Part shown: piece by piece, positions 16,187 to 25,631 of the stretch
How the letters are laid out: each line of letters starts with the position of its first letter
Numbering within the stretch: the stretch's first letter is position 1
NCBI GenBank assembly: GCA_945957385.1
Contig: CAMFKP010000034.1
Span: 1-40,318, forward strand
From: an uncultured Aeromonadaceae bacterium
GTDB taxonomy: Bacteria > Pseudomonadota > Gammaproteobacteria > Enterobacterales > Aeromonadaceae
DNA: 40,318 nucleotides
Reading direction: 5' to 3'
Made by a program: the position numbers and the translations under genes
The notes under the pieces: model-generated
What the model was told of the DNA's origin: nothing
What the model saw: only the letters and a program-made list of their open reading frames with translations
Database searches by the model: none

Positions 16187-18879
16187 ATCTCCTCCACAAC
16201 GTCATCCCACAGTGGCGGCGGGGCCTGATAAGGCAGGGTACAGCAGAAGCAGGCGCCGCCTTCCGGGCGATTGCTGCCGCTGATCTGGCCGCCATGGGCC
16301 TCCATGATAGCCCGACAGATGGCCAGCCCCAAGCCGACGCCTGGGATCACCGATTCGCGGTTGCCGCGGGAGAATTTGTCGAAGATGGCCTGCTCCTGGC
16401 CTGGCGGCAGACCCGGCCCATTGTCCAGCACACAGATTTCAAGCTGCTCGCCGTTATGGCGGGCCTTGAGCGTGATCTGCGCATCGGGACCGGCATATTT
16501 GGCGGCATTTTCCAGCAGATTGACCAGTACGCGTTCGAACATGGCGCCATCCGCCAGCAACAGTGGAAACTCCGCCGGAATATCATGACGCAGCGTGCAG
16601 TGCTGTAACGGCACCTCCAGCTCCCGCAGCGCACTGCCCAGCAGTTCAGGCAGGGACTGCCATTCGCGGCGTAGCGCCAGCCCCCCGGACTGCAGTCGGG
16701 CCATGTCCAGCAGGTTATTCACCAGCCGGGTGGTGTTAAGCACCTGCTGGCGTATTGCATTCGCCTGCTCGGCATGGGGCGAGTGGTCAAGCCCCAGGGC
16801 CAGCGTCAGGATTTCGGCCTGACCAAACAGCACGGTCAGCGGGGTGCGCAAATCATGAGACAGCGCCGAAAGCAGCGAGTTACGCAACCGTTCCGACTCC
16901 ATCTGCAACTGGTGTTGTTCGGCCTCCTGGGCCAGCTGATCGCGCTCCAGCGCAATGGCGATCAAGACGGTGTAGAGATCCAGCAGCCGCAGTTGTTCAG
17001 GGATCATCAGCAAGCGCTGATGGCGAGGCTCAATCGCCAGCACGCCAAACAACCGTGTCGAGGCGGTCAACGGCATCAGTCGTTGCTGCAAGGCGGGCAG
17101 GGTATCGGTGCCCAGTCCGGCGGCGCTGGCGTGATCCAGACACCACTGGCCGACGTCACGATCGACATCACAGGCGTCATCATGCTGGCAAACCGGCTGT
17201 AGCGTGCCGTCGGCGGCAGGCAACAGCAGCTGGCTACGGGCATGGAAACTGCGGCTGATGAATTCACCGCTGATGCGGGCAATTTCGTCGCGGCTGACGG
17301 CGCCACTCAACGCCTTGGCCAGCTCGAACAACTGGCGCGTGCGCTGCTCGCGATAGTGGGCAATCCGGGCCTGATAGCGCACGCCGGCCGTCAGCTGGCC
17401 GATCAGCAGGCCGACCGCCAGCATCACCGAGAACGTCAGCAGGTACTGCATGTCACTGACGGCAAATGACAAATGGGGATCGATGAAGAAGAAGTCGAAC
17501 AGACCGACATAGCAGATAGCCGCCAGGATCGCCGGCCCGCGTCCATAGCGCAGCGCGATCAGCACAACCCCGAGCAGGAAGATCATCACCAGGTTGACCG
17601 GGTCCAGATAGGGCATCAGCAGGCTGGCACAGAAGGTCAGTACCGAACCGAGTCCCAACGTGGCCAGGCAGCCGCGGATCTGGACCCGCCAACGTTCAGC
17701 GAAACTGCGCAGATCCGGTGGCAGCGTGCGGTCCTGGGGCGATGTGGCCGGGCTGTCCACTGCGACCACCATCAGATCCAGATCCGGTCCCAGCTCCCCG
17801 AGCCGGTCGACAAAACGGCGTCCACGCCAGCTGAAGCGATCGCGTTGGCGCCGCCCTATGATGATCTTGCCTAAGTTGTGTTCTCGGGCGTAATCGAGAA
17901 TGGCCTGGGCTTCATCCTGGGCGGCCAGCGTCGCCGTGGCGGCGCCGAGATCTTCGGCCAGCTTCAGGGTTTGCAAGATGTTGCGCCGTTGCTGCTCCGG
18001 CAGGCGGTGCAGGCGCGGCGTCTCGACATAGACTGCGTGCCACGGGCTGCCGAGTCGCGCCGCCAGCCGGGCGGCGGTACGCACCACTTTGTCGCTCCCA
18101 TCTTGTGGCCCCAGACACACCAGCAGCGCGTCATGGGTATGCCAGACGCGTTCGATATCGGCGCTGTTGCGGTAGGCGCGCATCTGATCATCGACCCGCT
18201 CGGCGGTGCGGCGCAGCGCCAGCTCGCGCAGCGCCATCAGATTGCCCTTGCGGAAGAAGTGCTCGATGGCGCGTTCAGCCTGGCCTGGCAGATAGACCTT
18301 GCCCTCTTTGAGACGCTGGCGCAGATCATCCGGCGGCAGGTCGACGAGAATGATCTCGTCGGCGGCATCAAATAACCGGTCGGGCACCGTCTCCCGCACC
18401 CGGATGCCGGTGATGCCGCCAACGATGTCATTCAAGCTCTCCAGGTGCTGCACATTGATGGTCGAGAAGACATCTATCCCGGCATCCAGCAACTCCTCGA
18501 CATCCTGCCAGCGTTTGGGATGGCGTGCGCCGGCGACATTGCTGTGCGCCAGCTCATCCACCAGTACCACGGCAGGTCGGCGCGCCAGCACGCCATCGAG
18601 ATCGAATTCCGCCAGCCGGCGGCCACGGTAGAAATGATGGCGCATCGGCTGCACCGTCAAACCGTCGAGCAATGCGGCGGTCTCGGTGCGGCCGTGGGTC
18701 TCGACGATACCGACCAGGACATCCAGCCCCTGTGCCCGCAGACGCTGGGCTTCCTGCAGCATGGCGTAGGTCTTGCCGACACCGGCATTGGCGCCGAAGA
18801 AGATCTTCAGCTTGCCGCGGTGTCGGGTCTGGGCCAGCAGGCTATCCGGGTCGGGTCGGCGAACCTCATCAGTGATCAT
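16183..18879 (-). CDS. kdpD: Sensor histidine kinase/phosphatase KdpD
   Basis: 898 residues, inner membrane. Senses potassium limitation or ionic conditions and phosphorylates KdpE. Domains in order: KdpD N-terminal ATP-binding domain with Walker A GANAGVGKT (29-37); a USP-like domain (about 250-370); four membrane helices (about 400-500, DUF4118); a GAF-like domain; HisKA with His675 (SALSHDLRTPLT); and the ATPase with NLLENAAKYA, DNGPGLPPG and GVGLGLAIC. Length and layout match full-length KdpD. The gene ends within kdpE and starts 2 bp after kdpC. Confidence 0.97.
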   Translation of the reverse strand: MITDEVRRPDPDSLLAQTRHRGKLKIFFGANAGVGKTYAMLQEAQRLRAQGLDVLVGIVETHGRTETAALLDGLTVQPMRHHFYRGRRLAEFDLDGVLARRPAVVLVDELAHSNVAGARHPKRWQDVEELLDAGIDVFSTINVQHLESLNDIVGGITGIRVRETVPDRLFDAADEIILVDLPPDDLRQRLKEGKVYLPGQAERAIEHFFRKGNLMALRELALRRTAERVDDQMRAYRNSADIERVWHTHDALLVCLGPQDGSDKVVRTAARLAARLGSPWHAVYVETPRLHRLPEQQRRNILQTLKLAEDLGAATATLAAQDEAQAILDYAREHNLGKIIIGRRQRDRFSWRGRRFVDRLGELGPDLDLMVVAVDSPATSPQDRTLPPDLRSFAERWRVQIRGCLATLGLGSVLTFCASLLMPYLDPVNLVMIFLLGVVLIALRYGRGPAILAAICYVGLFDFFFIDPHLSFAVSDMQYLLTFSVMLAVGLLIGQLTAGVRYQARIAHYREQRTRQLFELAKALSGAVSRDEIARISGEFISRSFHARSQLLLPAADGTLQPVCQHDDACDVDRDVGQWCLDHASAAGLGTDTLPALQQRLMPLTASTRLFGVLAIEPRHQRLLMIPEQLRLLDLYTVLIAIALERDQLAQEAEQHQLQMESERLRNSLLSALSHDLRTPLTVLFGQAEILTLALGLDHSPHAEQANAIRQQVLNTTRLVNNLLDMARLQSGGLALRREWQSLPELLGSALRELEVPLQHCTLRHDIPAEFPLLLADGAMFERVLVNLLENAAKYAGPDAQITLKARHNGEQLEICVLDNGPGLPPGQEQAIFDKFSRGNRESVIPGVGLGLAICRAIMEAHGGQISGSNRPEGGACFCCTLPYQAPPPLWDDVVEEM

Positions 18880-18881
18880 GT

Positions 18882-19454
18882 TTACTCCGTAGTGGCCTGG
18901 GCGCGGGCGCTCAGGCGATCCAGCATCAGATTCAGGCGCAGCACATTGACGACCGGGCTGCCGAGGAGCGGACGCTCAACCAGCGCATCGACCAGGGCAG
19001 TCAGCACCGAATTCGGCAACTGGCGTGCGGCGGCGACGCGTGGCACCTGGTAGTAGACGGCGGCCGGGCTAAGATGAGGATCGAGTCCGCTGGCGGAGCG
19101 GGTCACCAGATCCACCGGTACCGGCACTGTAACATCCCGCTGCGGCCAATGTGGTAACTGCTGCTGAATGGTGTGCGTCAACTGGGGGTTCAATGGCCCC
19201 AGGTTGCTGCCACCGGAGCCGTCCGCATGATACTCCACCGCCGAAGGGCGGCTCCAGAAGTAACCGGGTGAAGTGAAGGGCTGGCCGATCAGCGCCGAAC
19301 CGACCAACTGGCCATCGCGCTGCAGCAGGCTGCCGTTGGCCTGTTGCGGGAACAGGGTTTGTGCCAGCCAGGTGGTCAACAGCGGGTAGACGAGCCCGGT
19401 CAGGATACTCAGCAACAGCGTCAGACGCAGGGCGTTCGTTAACATGATGATCAT
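18882..19454 (-). CDS. kdpC: Potassium-transporting ATPase subunit KdpC
   Basis: 190 residues. Small subunit of the Kdp complex with one N-terminal membrane anchor (LTLLLSILTGLVYPLLTTWLA) and a periplasmic domain. Conserved family strings are SALIGQPF, GYFWSRPSA, GGSNLGPLNP, DLVTRSASGLDPHLSPAA and VNVLRLNLML. The ATG at 19454 has GGAGA about 5 bp upstream; a second ATG at 19445 is less well placed. Stabilises KdpA-KdpB and aids ATP binding in known systems. Confidence 0.96.
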   Translation of the reverse strand: MIIMLTNALRLTLLLSILTGLVYPLLTTWLAQTLFPQQANGSLLQRDGQLVGSALIGQPFTSPGYFWSRPSAVEYHADGSGGSNLGPLNPQLTHTIQQQLPHWPQRDVTVPVPVDLVTRSASGLDPHLSPAAVYYQVPRVAAARQLPNSVLTALVDALVERPLLGSPVVNVLRLNLMLDRLSARAQATTE

Positions 19455-19463
19455 GATCTCTCC

Positions 19464-21536
19464 TTACACCAGACCCAGTGCCGTCAGCAGAAGGTCGATC
19501 AGTTTGATGCCAATGAACGGCAGCAGCAGGCCGCCCACGCCATAGATCAGCAGATTGCGCGCCAGCAGTTTGTCGGCCCGCAGCGGCCGGTAGTGCACGC
19601 CGCGCAGCGCCAGTGGAATCAGCGCAATGATGATCAGCGCATTGAAGATCACCGCTGACAAGATGGCCGACTGCGGGCTGGCCAGGTGCATCAGGTTCAA
19701 TGCATTGAGCGAGGGATAGGTTGCGGCAAAGGCCGCGGGTATGATGGCGAAATATTTAGCGACATCGTTGGCGATGCTGAAGGTGGTCAGCGAACCACGG
19801 GTCATCAGCATCTGTTTGCCGATGTGCACCACCTCGATCAGCTTGGTCGGATTGGAGTCCAGATCCACCATGTTGCCGGCCTCCTTGGCCGCCTGGGTAC
19901 CGCTGTTCATCGCCACCGCGACATCGGCCTGGGCCAGGGCCGGAGCATCATTGGTGCCATCACCGGTCATCGCCACCAGTCGGCCTTCGCTCTGGTACTG
20001 GCGGATCAGCGCCAGTTTCGCCTCCGGTGTCGCTTCGGCCAGGAAGTCATCCACCCCGGCCTCGGCGGCAATGGCCGCGGCGGTCAGACGGTTATCGCCG
20101 GTGACCATCACCGTCTTGATCCCCATGCGCCGCAGCTCCATGAAGCGCTCCTTGATGCCGCCCTTGACGATGTCCGACAGCGCGATCACCCCGAGCACCC
20201 GGCTGCCTTCGCTGACGACCAGCGGCGTGCCCCCTTCGCGGGCGACCTGTTCTACCAGCGTCTGTGCGCGGCGCGGATACTCACCACCGTTGGCTTCGAC
20301 GTGGCGGCGAATCGCATCGGCAGCCCCTTTGCGGATCAGGCGGCCATCCAGATTGACCCCACTCATGCGGCTTTGTGCCGAGAAGGGGACAAAGGTCGCG
20401 CCAAGGGCGTGAATATCCCGTTCGCGCAGGTTGAAACGCAGCTTGGCCAGCACCACTATGCTGCGCCCTTCCGGGGTTTCATCGGCCAGCGAGGCCAGTT
20501 GGGCGGCATCGGCGAGCTGTTGTTCGCTGACGCCGGCCACCGGCAGGAAACGGCTGGCCTGGCGATTGCCAAGGGTGATGGTCCCGGTTTTGTCCAGCAG
20601 CAGCACATCGACATCGCCGGCGGCCTCCACGGCGCGCCCCGAGGTGGCAATCACATTGGCTGCCAGCATGCGGCTCATGCCAGCGACGCCGATGGCGGAC
20701 AGCAGGCCGCCGATCGTGGTCGGGATCAGGCACACCAGCAGCGCGACCAGCACGGTCAGCGAGACCACGGTCCCGGCCTGATTGCTCAGCACGGCAAAGA
20801 AAGAGAACGGCAACAGCGTCGCGGTGGCCAGCACGAAGATCAGCGTCAACGCGATCAGCAGGATCGTCAGTGCGATTTCGTTCGGTGTCTTGCGCCGTTG
20901 GGCGCCTTCCACCATGGCGATCATGCGATCGAGAAAGGTCTCGCCCGGGTTGACGCTGGCGCGGATCACCAGCCAGTCGGAGAGAACGCGCGTGCCGCCG
21001 GTCACCGAGCTGAAATCACCGCCGGCTTCGCGGATCACCGGAGCCGACTCGCCGGTAATGGCACTCTCGTCGACCGAGGCCACCCCTTCGATCACCTCTC
21101 CATCACAGGGAATCGTTTCCCCGGCGTCAACTTGGACCAGATCGCCTTTACGCAGCTGCTCGGCGTTGATGCGCTGCGCCGGAGCGCCATATTTGCCGAG
21201 CGTCAGCTTGCGGGCCCACACCGTCTGTTGCAGGCCGCGCAGACTGGCGGCCTGGGCCTTGCTGTGCCCCTCGGCCATGGCTTCGGCAAAGTTGGCAAAC
21301 AGCACGGTAAACCACAGCCAGAGTGTGATGCTGGCGGTGAACCACAGCGGCTCCCGGGCGACATCCGGGTTGAGCGCCTGCTGCAGGCAGACCAGGGTGG
21401 TCAGCAGGCTGCCCAGCCAGACGACGAACATCACTGGGTTACGCCATTGGGTACGGGGATCCAGCTTGATAACCGCCTGACGCACGGCCTGGCGGAACAG
21501 TACGGGATCAAACAGCGAAAATTGCTTGCGACGCAT
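19464..21536 (-). CDS. kdpB: Potassium-transporting P-type ATPase subunit KdpB
   Basis: 690 residues. ATP-hydrolysing subunit of the high-affinity K+ pump. Visible elements: TGES at 161-164 (its serine is the inhibitory phosphorylation site known in E. coli KdpB), the membrane helix around [13 protein letters not shown], phosphorylated Asp315 (LLLDKTGTI), and the hinge [28 protein letters not shown] precedes the start. It lies 11 bp after kdpA and 9 bp before kdpC. Confidence 0.97.
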   Translation of the reverse strand: MRRKQFSLFDPVLFRQAVRQAVIKLDPRTQWRNPVMFVVWLGSLLTTLVCLQQALNPDVAREPLWFTASITLWLWFTVLFANFAEAMAEGHSKAQAASLRGLQQTVWARKLTLGKYGAPAQRINAEQLRKGDLVQVDAGETIPCDGEVIEGVASVDESAITGESAPVIREAGGDFSSVTGGTRVLSDWLVIRASVNPGETFLDRMIAMVEGAQRRKTPNEIALTILLIALTLIFVLATATLLPFSFFAVLSNQAGTVVSLTVLVALLVCLIPTTIGGLLSAIGVAGMSRMLAANVIATSGRAVEAAGDVDVLLLDKTGTITLGNRQASRFLPVAGVSEQQLADAAQLASLADETPEGRSIVVLAKLRFNLRERDIHALGATFVPFSAQSRMSGVNLDGRLIRKGAADAIRRHVEANGGEYPRRAQTLVEQVAREGGTPLVVSEGSRVLGVIALSDIVKGGIKERFMELRRMGIKTVMVTGDNRLTAAAIAAEAGVDDFLAEATPEAKLALIRQYQSEGRLVAMTGDGTNDAPALAQADVAVAMNSGTQAAKEAGNMVDLDSNPTKLIEVVHIGKQMLMTRGSLTTFSIANDVAKYFAIIPAAFAATYPSLNALNLMHLASPQSAILSAVIFNALIIIALIPLALRGVHYRPLRADKLLARNLLIYGVGGLLLPFIGIKLIDLLLTALGLV

Positions 21537-21547
21537 GATTACACTCC

Positions 21548-23248
21548 TCAGTGACCCAGCATCATCAGGTGTTCGACGATCGGGCCCAGCGCCAGCGCCG
21601 GAATGAACGTCAGGGCGCCAACCAGCAACACAGTGCCGGTCAGCAGCAGGATAAACAGCGCACCGTGCGTTGGCAGGGCGCCGTCGCCGCCGAGTTGGCG
21701 TTTTTTACCGGCCAGTGCGCCTGCCAGTGCCAACACCGGCAGGATGACGCCAAAGCGACCGGCCAGCATGCCGATACCCAGCAGCAGGTTGTAAAACAGG
21801 CTGTTAGCGCTGAGGCCGGCAAAGGCACTGCCGTTGTTATTGACCGCTGAACTCAGGGCATACAGCAGCTCGCTAAAGCCGTGGGGGCCGGGATTGAAGA
21901 GCCCGGCGCGTCCGGCGGGCAACAGCACCGCCAACGCGGTGCCGATCAACACCAGTGCCGATGGGATCAGCAGCGCCAGCGCCACCAGCTTCATGTCGCG
22001 GCTGTCGATCTTTTTGCCCAGATACTCAGGGGTGCGGCCGATCATCAGGCCGGCAATGAATACCGTCAGTACGACAAACAGCATGATGCCGTAGAAGCCG
22101 GCGCCAACCCCGCCGAACACCACTTCACCCAGTTGCATCAGCAACATGGGGACCATGCCGCCAAGCGGTGTCAGTGAATCGTGCATGGCGTTGACGGCGC
22201 CACAGGAGGCGGCTGTGGTGATCACGGTAAACAGGCTGGAGGCCGCGATGCCAAAACGGCTCTCCTTGCCCTCCATGTTGCCGCCGGCTTGCAGATCGGA
22301 CGGTGCCAGATCCAGCCCGAGGTGTTGCAGCTGTGGCGTGCCGAGCTGCTCGACGTGGGTCACCACCACCACGGCCAGCACCAGCAGCAACGTCATGGCC
22401 AGCAGGATGGCCCAGCCCTGGCGCTTGTCGCCACTGAGCCGGCCAAATGCCAGTACCAAGGCGGCAGGCAACAGGAAGATCGCCAGCATCTGCAAGAAGT
22501 TGGTCAATGCCGTCGGGTTTTCGAAGGGATGGGCCGAGTTGGCGTTAAAGAAGCCGCCACCATTGGTGCCGAGCATCTTGATCGCCTCTTGCGAGGCCAC
22601 CGGCCCCATCGCCAGCGTCTGGGCATGGCCTTCCAGCGTGGTCAGCGACAGATAGGGCAGCAGGTTTTGCAGTGTGCCCTGCTGCACCAGCACGAGCGCC
22701 AGCGGCAGACTCAACGGCAGCAGCACATACACAGTCAGACGGAACAGATCCCGCCAGGCATTGCCCAGCTGAGCACTATTGTGCTGGATCAGCGCACGGA
22801 TCAGCGCCCAGGCCACGGCGCCGCCGGTGGCGGCAGAGAGGAAATTCTGCACCGTCAAGCCGGCCATCTGGCTGAAGTAGCTCAGCGTATTTTCGCCGGC
22901 ATAGGCCTGCCAGTTGGTATTGGTCATGAAGCTGACGGCGGTGTTGAAGGCCAGATCGACTGGCAACCCCGGCAGCTGCTGGGGATTCCATGGCAGTGCG
23001 CCCTGGGCCAGCAGCAGGCCAAACAGCAGCAGGCCGCCGAGCAGGTTAAACAGCACTATGGCCAGCGTATACGCTGGCCAGCCCATCTGGGTTTGGGCGC
23101 TGCGGCCCAGAGCCAGTGATTCCAGTTGCAGTAAAGGCCGTGGCAGCCGGCCATCGATCAGATTGGCGAGCCACAGGCTCAGGGGGTGGGCACACAGCAG
23201 CAGGATCAGCAGGTAACCCAGTAACAACAGGGTAGCGGAGAAGGTCAT
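21548..23248 (-). CDS. kdpA: Potassium-transporting ATPase subunit KdpA
   Basis: 566 residues, about ten membrane helices. K+ channel-like subunit related to the Trk/Ktr/HKT transporters, with four pore-loop filter regions visible: [37 protein letters not shown] and [12 protein letters not shown]. The start at 23248 ([14 protein letters not shown]) is preferred, with GGAG upstream; the frame extends to 23308 without homology. It follows kdpF after about 85 bp. Confidence 0.97.
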   Translation of the reverse strand: MTFSATLLLLGYLLILLLCAHPLSLWLANLIDGRLPRPLLQLESLALGRSAQTQMGWPAYTLAIVLFNLLGGLLLFGLLLAQGALPWNPQQLPGLPVDLAFNTAVSFMTNTNWQAYAGENTLSYFSQMAGLTVQNFLSAATGGAVAWALIRALIQHNSAQLGNAWRDLFRLTVYVLLPLSLPLALVLVQQGTLQNLLPYLSLTTLEGHAQTLAMGPVASQEAIKMLGTNGGGFFNANSAHPFENPTALTNFLQMLAIFLLPAALVLAFGRLSGDKRQGWAILLAMTLLLVLAVVVVTHVEQLGTPQLQHLGLDLAPSDLQAGGNMEGKESRFGIAASSLFTVITTAASCGAVNAMHDSLTPLGGMVPMLLMQLGEVVFGGVGAGFYGIMLFVVLTVFIAGLMIGRTPEYLGKKIDSRDMKLVALALLIPSALVLIGTALAVLLPAGRAGLFNPGPHGFSELLYALSSAVNNNGSAFAGLSANSLFYNLLLGIGMLAGRFGVILPVLALAGALAGKKRQLGGDGALPTHGALFILLLTGTVLLVGALTFIPALALGPIVEHLMMLGH

Positions 23249-23333
23249 CTTGGTTGCTCCATTAACCAAACAGGCACGCGCGCAGCGGGGCGCGCCTTGG
23301 GCATGCACAGCCGCAGGGGACGGGGTCGTATCA

Positions 23334-23423
23334 TCAGAAGTGCTCCGCGTGCGTCAGCGCATACAGCAAGTAGCCCAGCAGTGCGATCACGCCGCCGAGC
23401 CCCAGTAGCCACCAGATAGTCAT
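23334..23423 (-). CDS. kdpF: KdpF small membrane peptide
   Basis: 29 residues beginning [10 protein letters not shown] and ending THAEHF, a single hydrophobic helix of the standard KdpF length. It stabilises the KdpABC complex in E. coli. It is the first gene of the kdp operon, with GAGGA about 9 bp upstream of the ATG and TGA at 23334-23336. Its length, position before kdpA and composition make the call secure despite its size. Confidence 0.92.
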   Translation of the reverse strand: MTIWWLLGLGGVIALLGYLLYALTHAEHF

Positions 23424-23495
23424 AGTGTGTTCCTCAGGTTGTCGGAGTTGAGTCCGGTTTCACTGTGCTCAGCGTAAGAAATGGCAGGCAAAGGC

Positions 23496-23537
23496 GGGGT
23501 AAAAAGGCGGCTGGCTCGGATAAAAAAAACGTAAAAA
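23496..23537 (-). promoter_or_regulatory. Candidate KdpE-binding region of the kdp operon
   Basis: On the minus strand, TTTTTACGTTTTTTTTAT (23520-23537) is followed after 14 bp by TTTTTACCC (23497-23505). It ends about 75 bp upstream of kdpF. T-rich direct-repeat sequence of this kind is the known KdpE target upstream of E. coli kdp. The same 18-mer, with the same 14-bp gap and second box, recurs upstream of kup. Confidence 0.75.
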
Positions 23538-23619
23538 CCGTTGCGGAGTCGTGGACGCATTGCCCGAAGGTGAGCCGGTTGGCATCATGAACCCTTCTGA
23601 ACCGAGGCAGGACGTGGTG

Positions 23620-24249
23620 ATGTTGTGGATTGATCCCGCCATTTTGGCGCTGTTTATACCGACCTTTTTCTTTGTATCTGTGACTCCGGGCATGTGCATG
23701 ACACTGGCGATGACGTTGGGAATGAGCCTGGGGGTGCGTCGCACCCTGCACATGATGTGGGGTGAATTGTTGGGGGTGGGGTTGGTTTCGGTGCTCTCTG
23801 TCGTCGGGGTGGCCGCGGTGATGTTGCACACCCCGTTGCTGTTTAGCCTGTTTAAATATGTCGGCGGTGGCTATCTGTTGTGGCTGGGGCTACAGATGTG
23901 GCGTTCGCGCGGCAAGCTGGCGTTATCGGCGACCGCGGAGCAGCGCCGAGACAGTGGCGCCCTGGCGCTGGCGTTGCAGGGGTTCATCACGGCGATCGCC
24001 AATCCCAAGGGCTGGGCCTTCATGGTCTCGCTCTTGCCACCGTTTATCCAGGCCAGCCGGCCGCTGACGCCGCAAATCATCACGCTGGTGGCGCTGATCC
24101 TCAGCATTGAGTTTGCTTGTCTGCTGCTCTATGCCTGCGGCGGGCGCACGTTAAGCCGTTTTCTGGCCGGTGAGGGCAATCTGCAGCGACTCAACCGTGT
24201 GGCCGGCGGCTTGATGGCGGCGGTCGGCCTCTGGCTGGCGCTGGGCTAA
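23620..24249 (+). CDS. LysE/RhtB-family amino-acid exporter
   Basis: 209 residues with five to six membrane helices. Predicted inner-membrane efflux of an amino acid or derivative. The N-terminal helix ends in the family hallmark TPGMCMTLAMTLGMSLGVRR (usually TPGP...), and FITAIANPKGWAFMVSLLPPF matches the conserved NPK segment. The start at 23620 is chosen because CAGGA lies about 8 bp upstream; in-frame ATGs at 23551 and 23587 lack a site and would add a non-hydrophobic tail. It is divergent from kdpFABCDE and convergent with the ferric-reductase-like gene. Substrate unknown. Confidence 0.88.
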   Translation: MLWIDPAILALFIPTFFFVSVTPGMCMTLAMTLGMSLGVRRTLHMMWGELLGVGLVSVLSVVGVAAVMLHTPLLFSLFKYVGGGYLLWLGLQMWRSRGKLALSATAEQRRDSGALALALQGFITAIANPKGWAFMVSLLPPFIQASRPLTPQIITLVALILSIEFACLLLYACGGRTLSRFLAGEGNLQRLNRVAGGLMAAVGLWLALG

Positions 24250-24271
24250 ACCAGCCGGTTACGGTTTTGGG

Positions 24272-25543
24272 TTAGCGGAACTCAAAGTGCTCAAAATGCA
24301 GCTGCGACCGTGGTAGCCAACGCGCCAGCATGGCGCGCATGCCCTGGGGCCCACAAAACCAGCAGGCTGCAGGATGGCGGCTGAACAGCTGGCTGGCATC
24401 AAGCAGGCCGTCCTGATCGCGCTGCATGATCTGCAGCTGTACGCCCGTTCGCTGGCTCAATGCTCGTAGACGGGGTTCAAACAGTCGGTCCTGTTGCCGT
24501 TCGACGCAGTAGATCAGCCGGGTCTGGGGGCGCTGTTCGCCACGTTGTGCCAGCGCCTCCAGCCAGGCGATAAACGGCGTGATGCCGATGCCGCCGGCAA
24601 TCCAGTACTGATCGCCCTCACTGGCCTGCGGCAGCGTGAAGGCGCCATACGGACCTTCCACCTGGCACGCCATGCCGACGCTCAGCCGTTGCGCCAGGCT
24701 GCGGGTGTAATCGCCTAACGGCTTGATGGCAAACTGCAGCTGCCCACGCTCGGCATCGTAGTGGACAATCGTGAACGGGTGAGCCCCTTCAGCCGGATGC
24801 AGTGTTAATAGCGCAAACTGGCCGGGACGGTAGAGACGGCCAAAACGGGTGTCCACGTGCACCGTCAGGCCCAGGGTGCCATTGTCGTGCCGCGTCAGCG
24901 TCACCACTTCACCAGCAAAACGCTGCCGGCGGCCAATCTGGCCACTGAGGCTATACAGGGTGGCGATGAAACCCAGCAGGATCAACGCCTGGGCCAGCCA
25001 GCCAAACAGCGTCCAGCGCAGTTCGGGGGCGAGCAGGTACAGGCTGTGCACCTGGGCCATCAGTGCCAGCACGGCGCCGAGTTTGTGGATCAGGCGAAAG
25101 CGGCCATAGGGCAGGGCGCGGATCAGGCTGATGACGATGAGCAGCAGCATGCCATAAAACGCCCACTCGCCCAGATCCCGGCTCAGTCCCGCCCACGGAT
25201 TGGCCCCGTGCGGCCGCCGCCCGGTGGCCTGTAACCAGCCCAGATCGATCAGCCAGCGCGGCGCCTTGGTCAGTACCCAGTGCAGCGTCACCACCAGGCC
25301 ACAGCTGATGCCGCTCCATTTGTGCAACTGGTAGAGGTGGTCGAGGCCACCGAGATGCTGCTCCAGCCAACGTGGCCGGCTGGCGAGCCACAGCAGGGCA
25401 GAGAGCAGGACGATCGCCAGTACGCCGCTGAGCTGAACGCCCTGATTACGCCAGAACAGAAAGCCTTGTGACATGGCATCGCCCGGCAGGCTCAACCACC
25501 AACTCACGCACATCAGTGCGCACATGCCAAGAAGGTAACGCAT
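24272..25543 (-). CDS. Ferric-reductase-like flavocytochrome (FRE/NOX superfamily)
   Basis: 423 residues. The N-terminal half has about six membrane helices with paired histidines suited to haem (YQLHKWSG, TLHWVL; IHKLGAVL, QVHSLYLL). The C-terminal half is a ferredoxin-reductase module: FAD-binding GRLYRPGQFALLTL and HPFTIV, NAD(P)H-binding GGIGITPFIAWLEAL, and the terminal CGPQGM. It probably moves electrons from NAD(P)H across the membrane; the acceptor is unknown. No sign of a link to potassium beyond position. A palindrome and direct repeats lie upstream. Confidence 0.88.
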   Translation of the reverse strand: MRYLLGMCALMCVSWWLSLPGDAMSQGFLFWRNQGVQLSGVLAIVLLSALLWLASRPRWLEQHLGGLDHLYQLHKWSGISCGLVVTLHWVLTKAPRWLIDLGWLQATGRRPHGANPWAGLSRDLGEWAFYGMLLLIVISLIRALPYGRFRLIHKLGAVLALMAQVHSLYLLAPELRWTLFGWLAQALILLGFIATLYSLSGQIGRRQRFAGEVVTLTRHDNGTLGLTVHVDTRFGRLYRPGQFALLTLHPAEGAHPFTIVHYDAERGQLQFAIKPLGDYTRSLAQRLSVGMACQVEGPYGAFTLPQASEGDQYWIAGGIGITPFIAWLEALAQRGEQRPQTRLIYCVERQQDRLFEPRLRALSQRTGVQLQIMQRDQDGLLDASQLFSRHPAACWFCGPQGMRAMLARWLPRSQLHFEHFEFR

Positions 25544-25554
25544 GACTCTGTCTC

Positions 25555-25598
25555 CAACCGTACGGTTGTGGTCAGCATAACGCCGCCGTGTGGTCAGC
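25555..25598 (-). promoter_or_regulatory. Palindrome and 22-bp-spaced direct repeats upstream of the flavocytochrome gene
   Basis: CAACCGTACGGTTG (25555-25568) is a perfect 14-bp palindrome, 12 bp from the start codon. The 10-mer TGTGGTCAGC occurs at 25567-25576 and again at 25589-25598, 22 bp apart (about two helical turns). A TATGCT -10 (minus strand, 25574-25579) lies between them without a good -35. The layout fits an activated, operator-controlled promoter; the regulator is unknown. Confidence 0.45.
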
Positions 25599-25631
25599 CT
25601 GTGTTGGAAGTGTGAGCAAATGTGTCACGGC

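Noticed and set aside
19686..21554. 622-codon open frame on the plus strand opposite kdpB
   Set aside because: It mirrors kdpB in a GC-rich gene; the translation is rich in His, Gln, Arg and Gly with no domain, and kdpB is unmistakable.
22181..23119. 312-codon open frame opposite kdpA
   Set aside because: Shadow of kdpA, no motif, no ribosome site.
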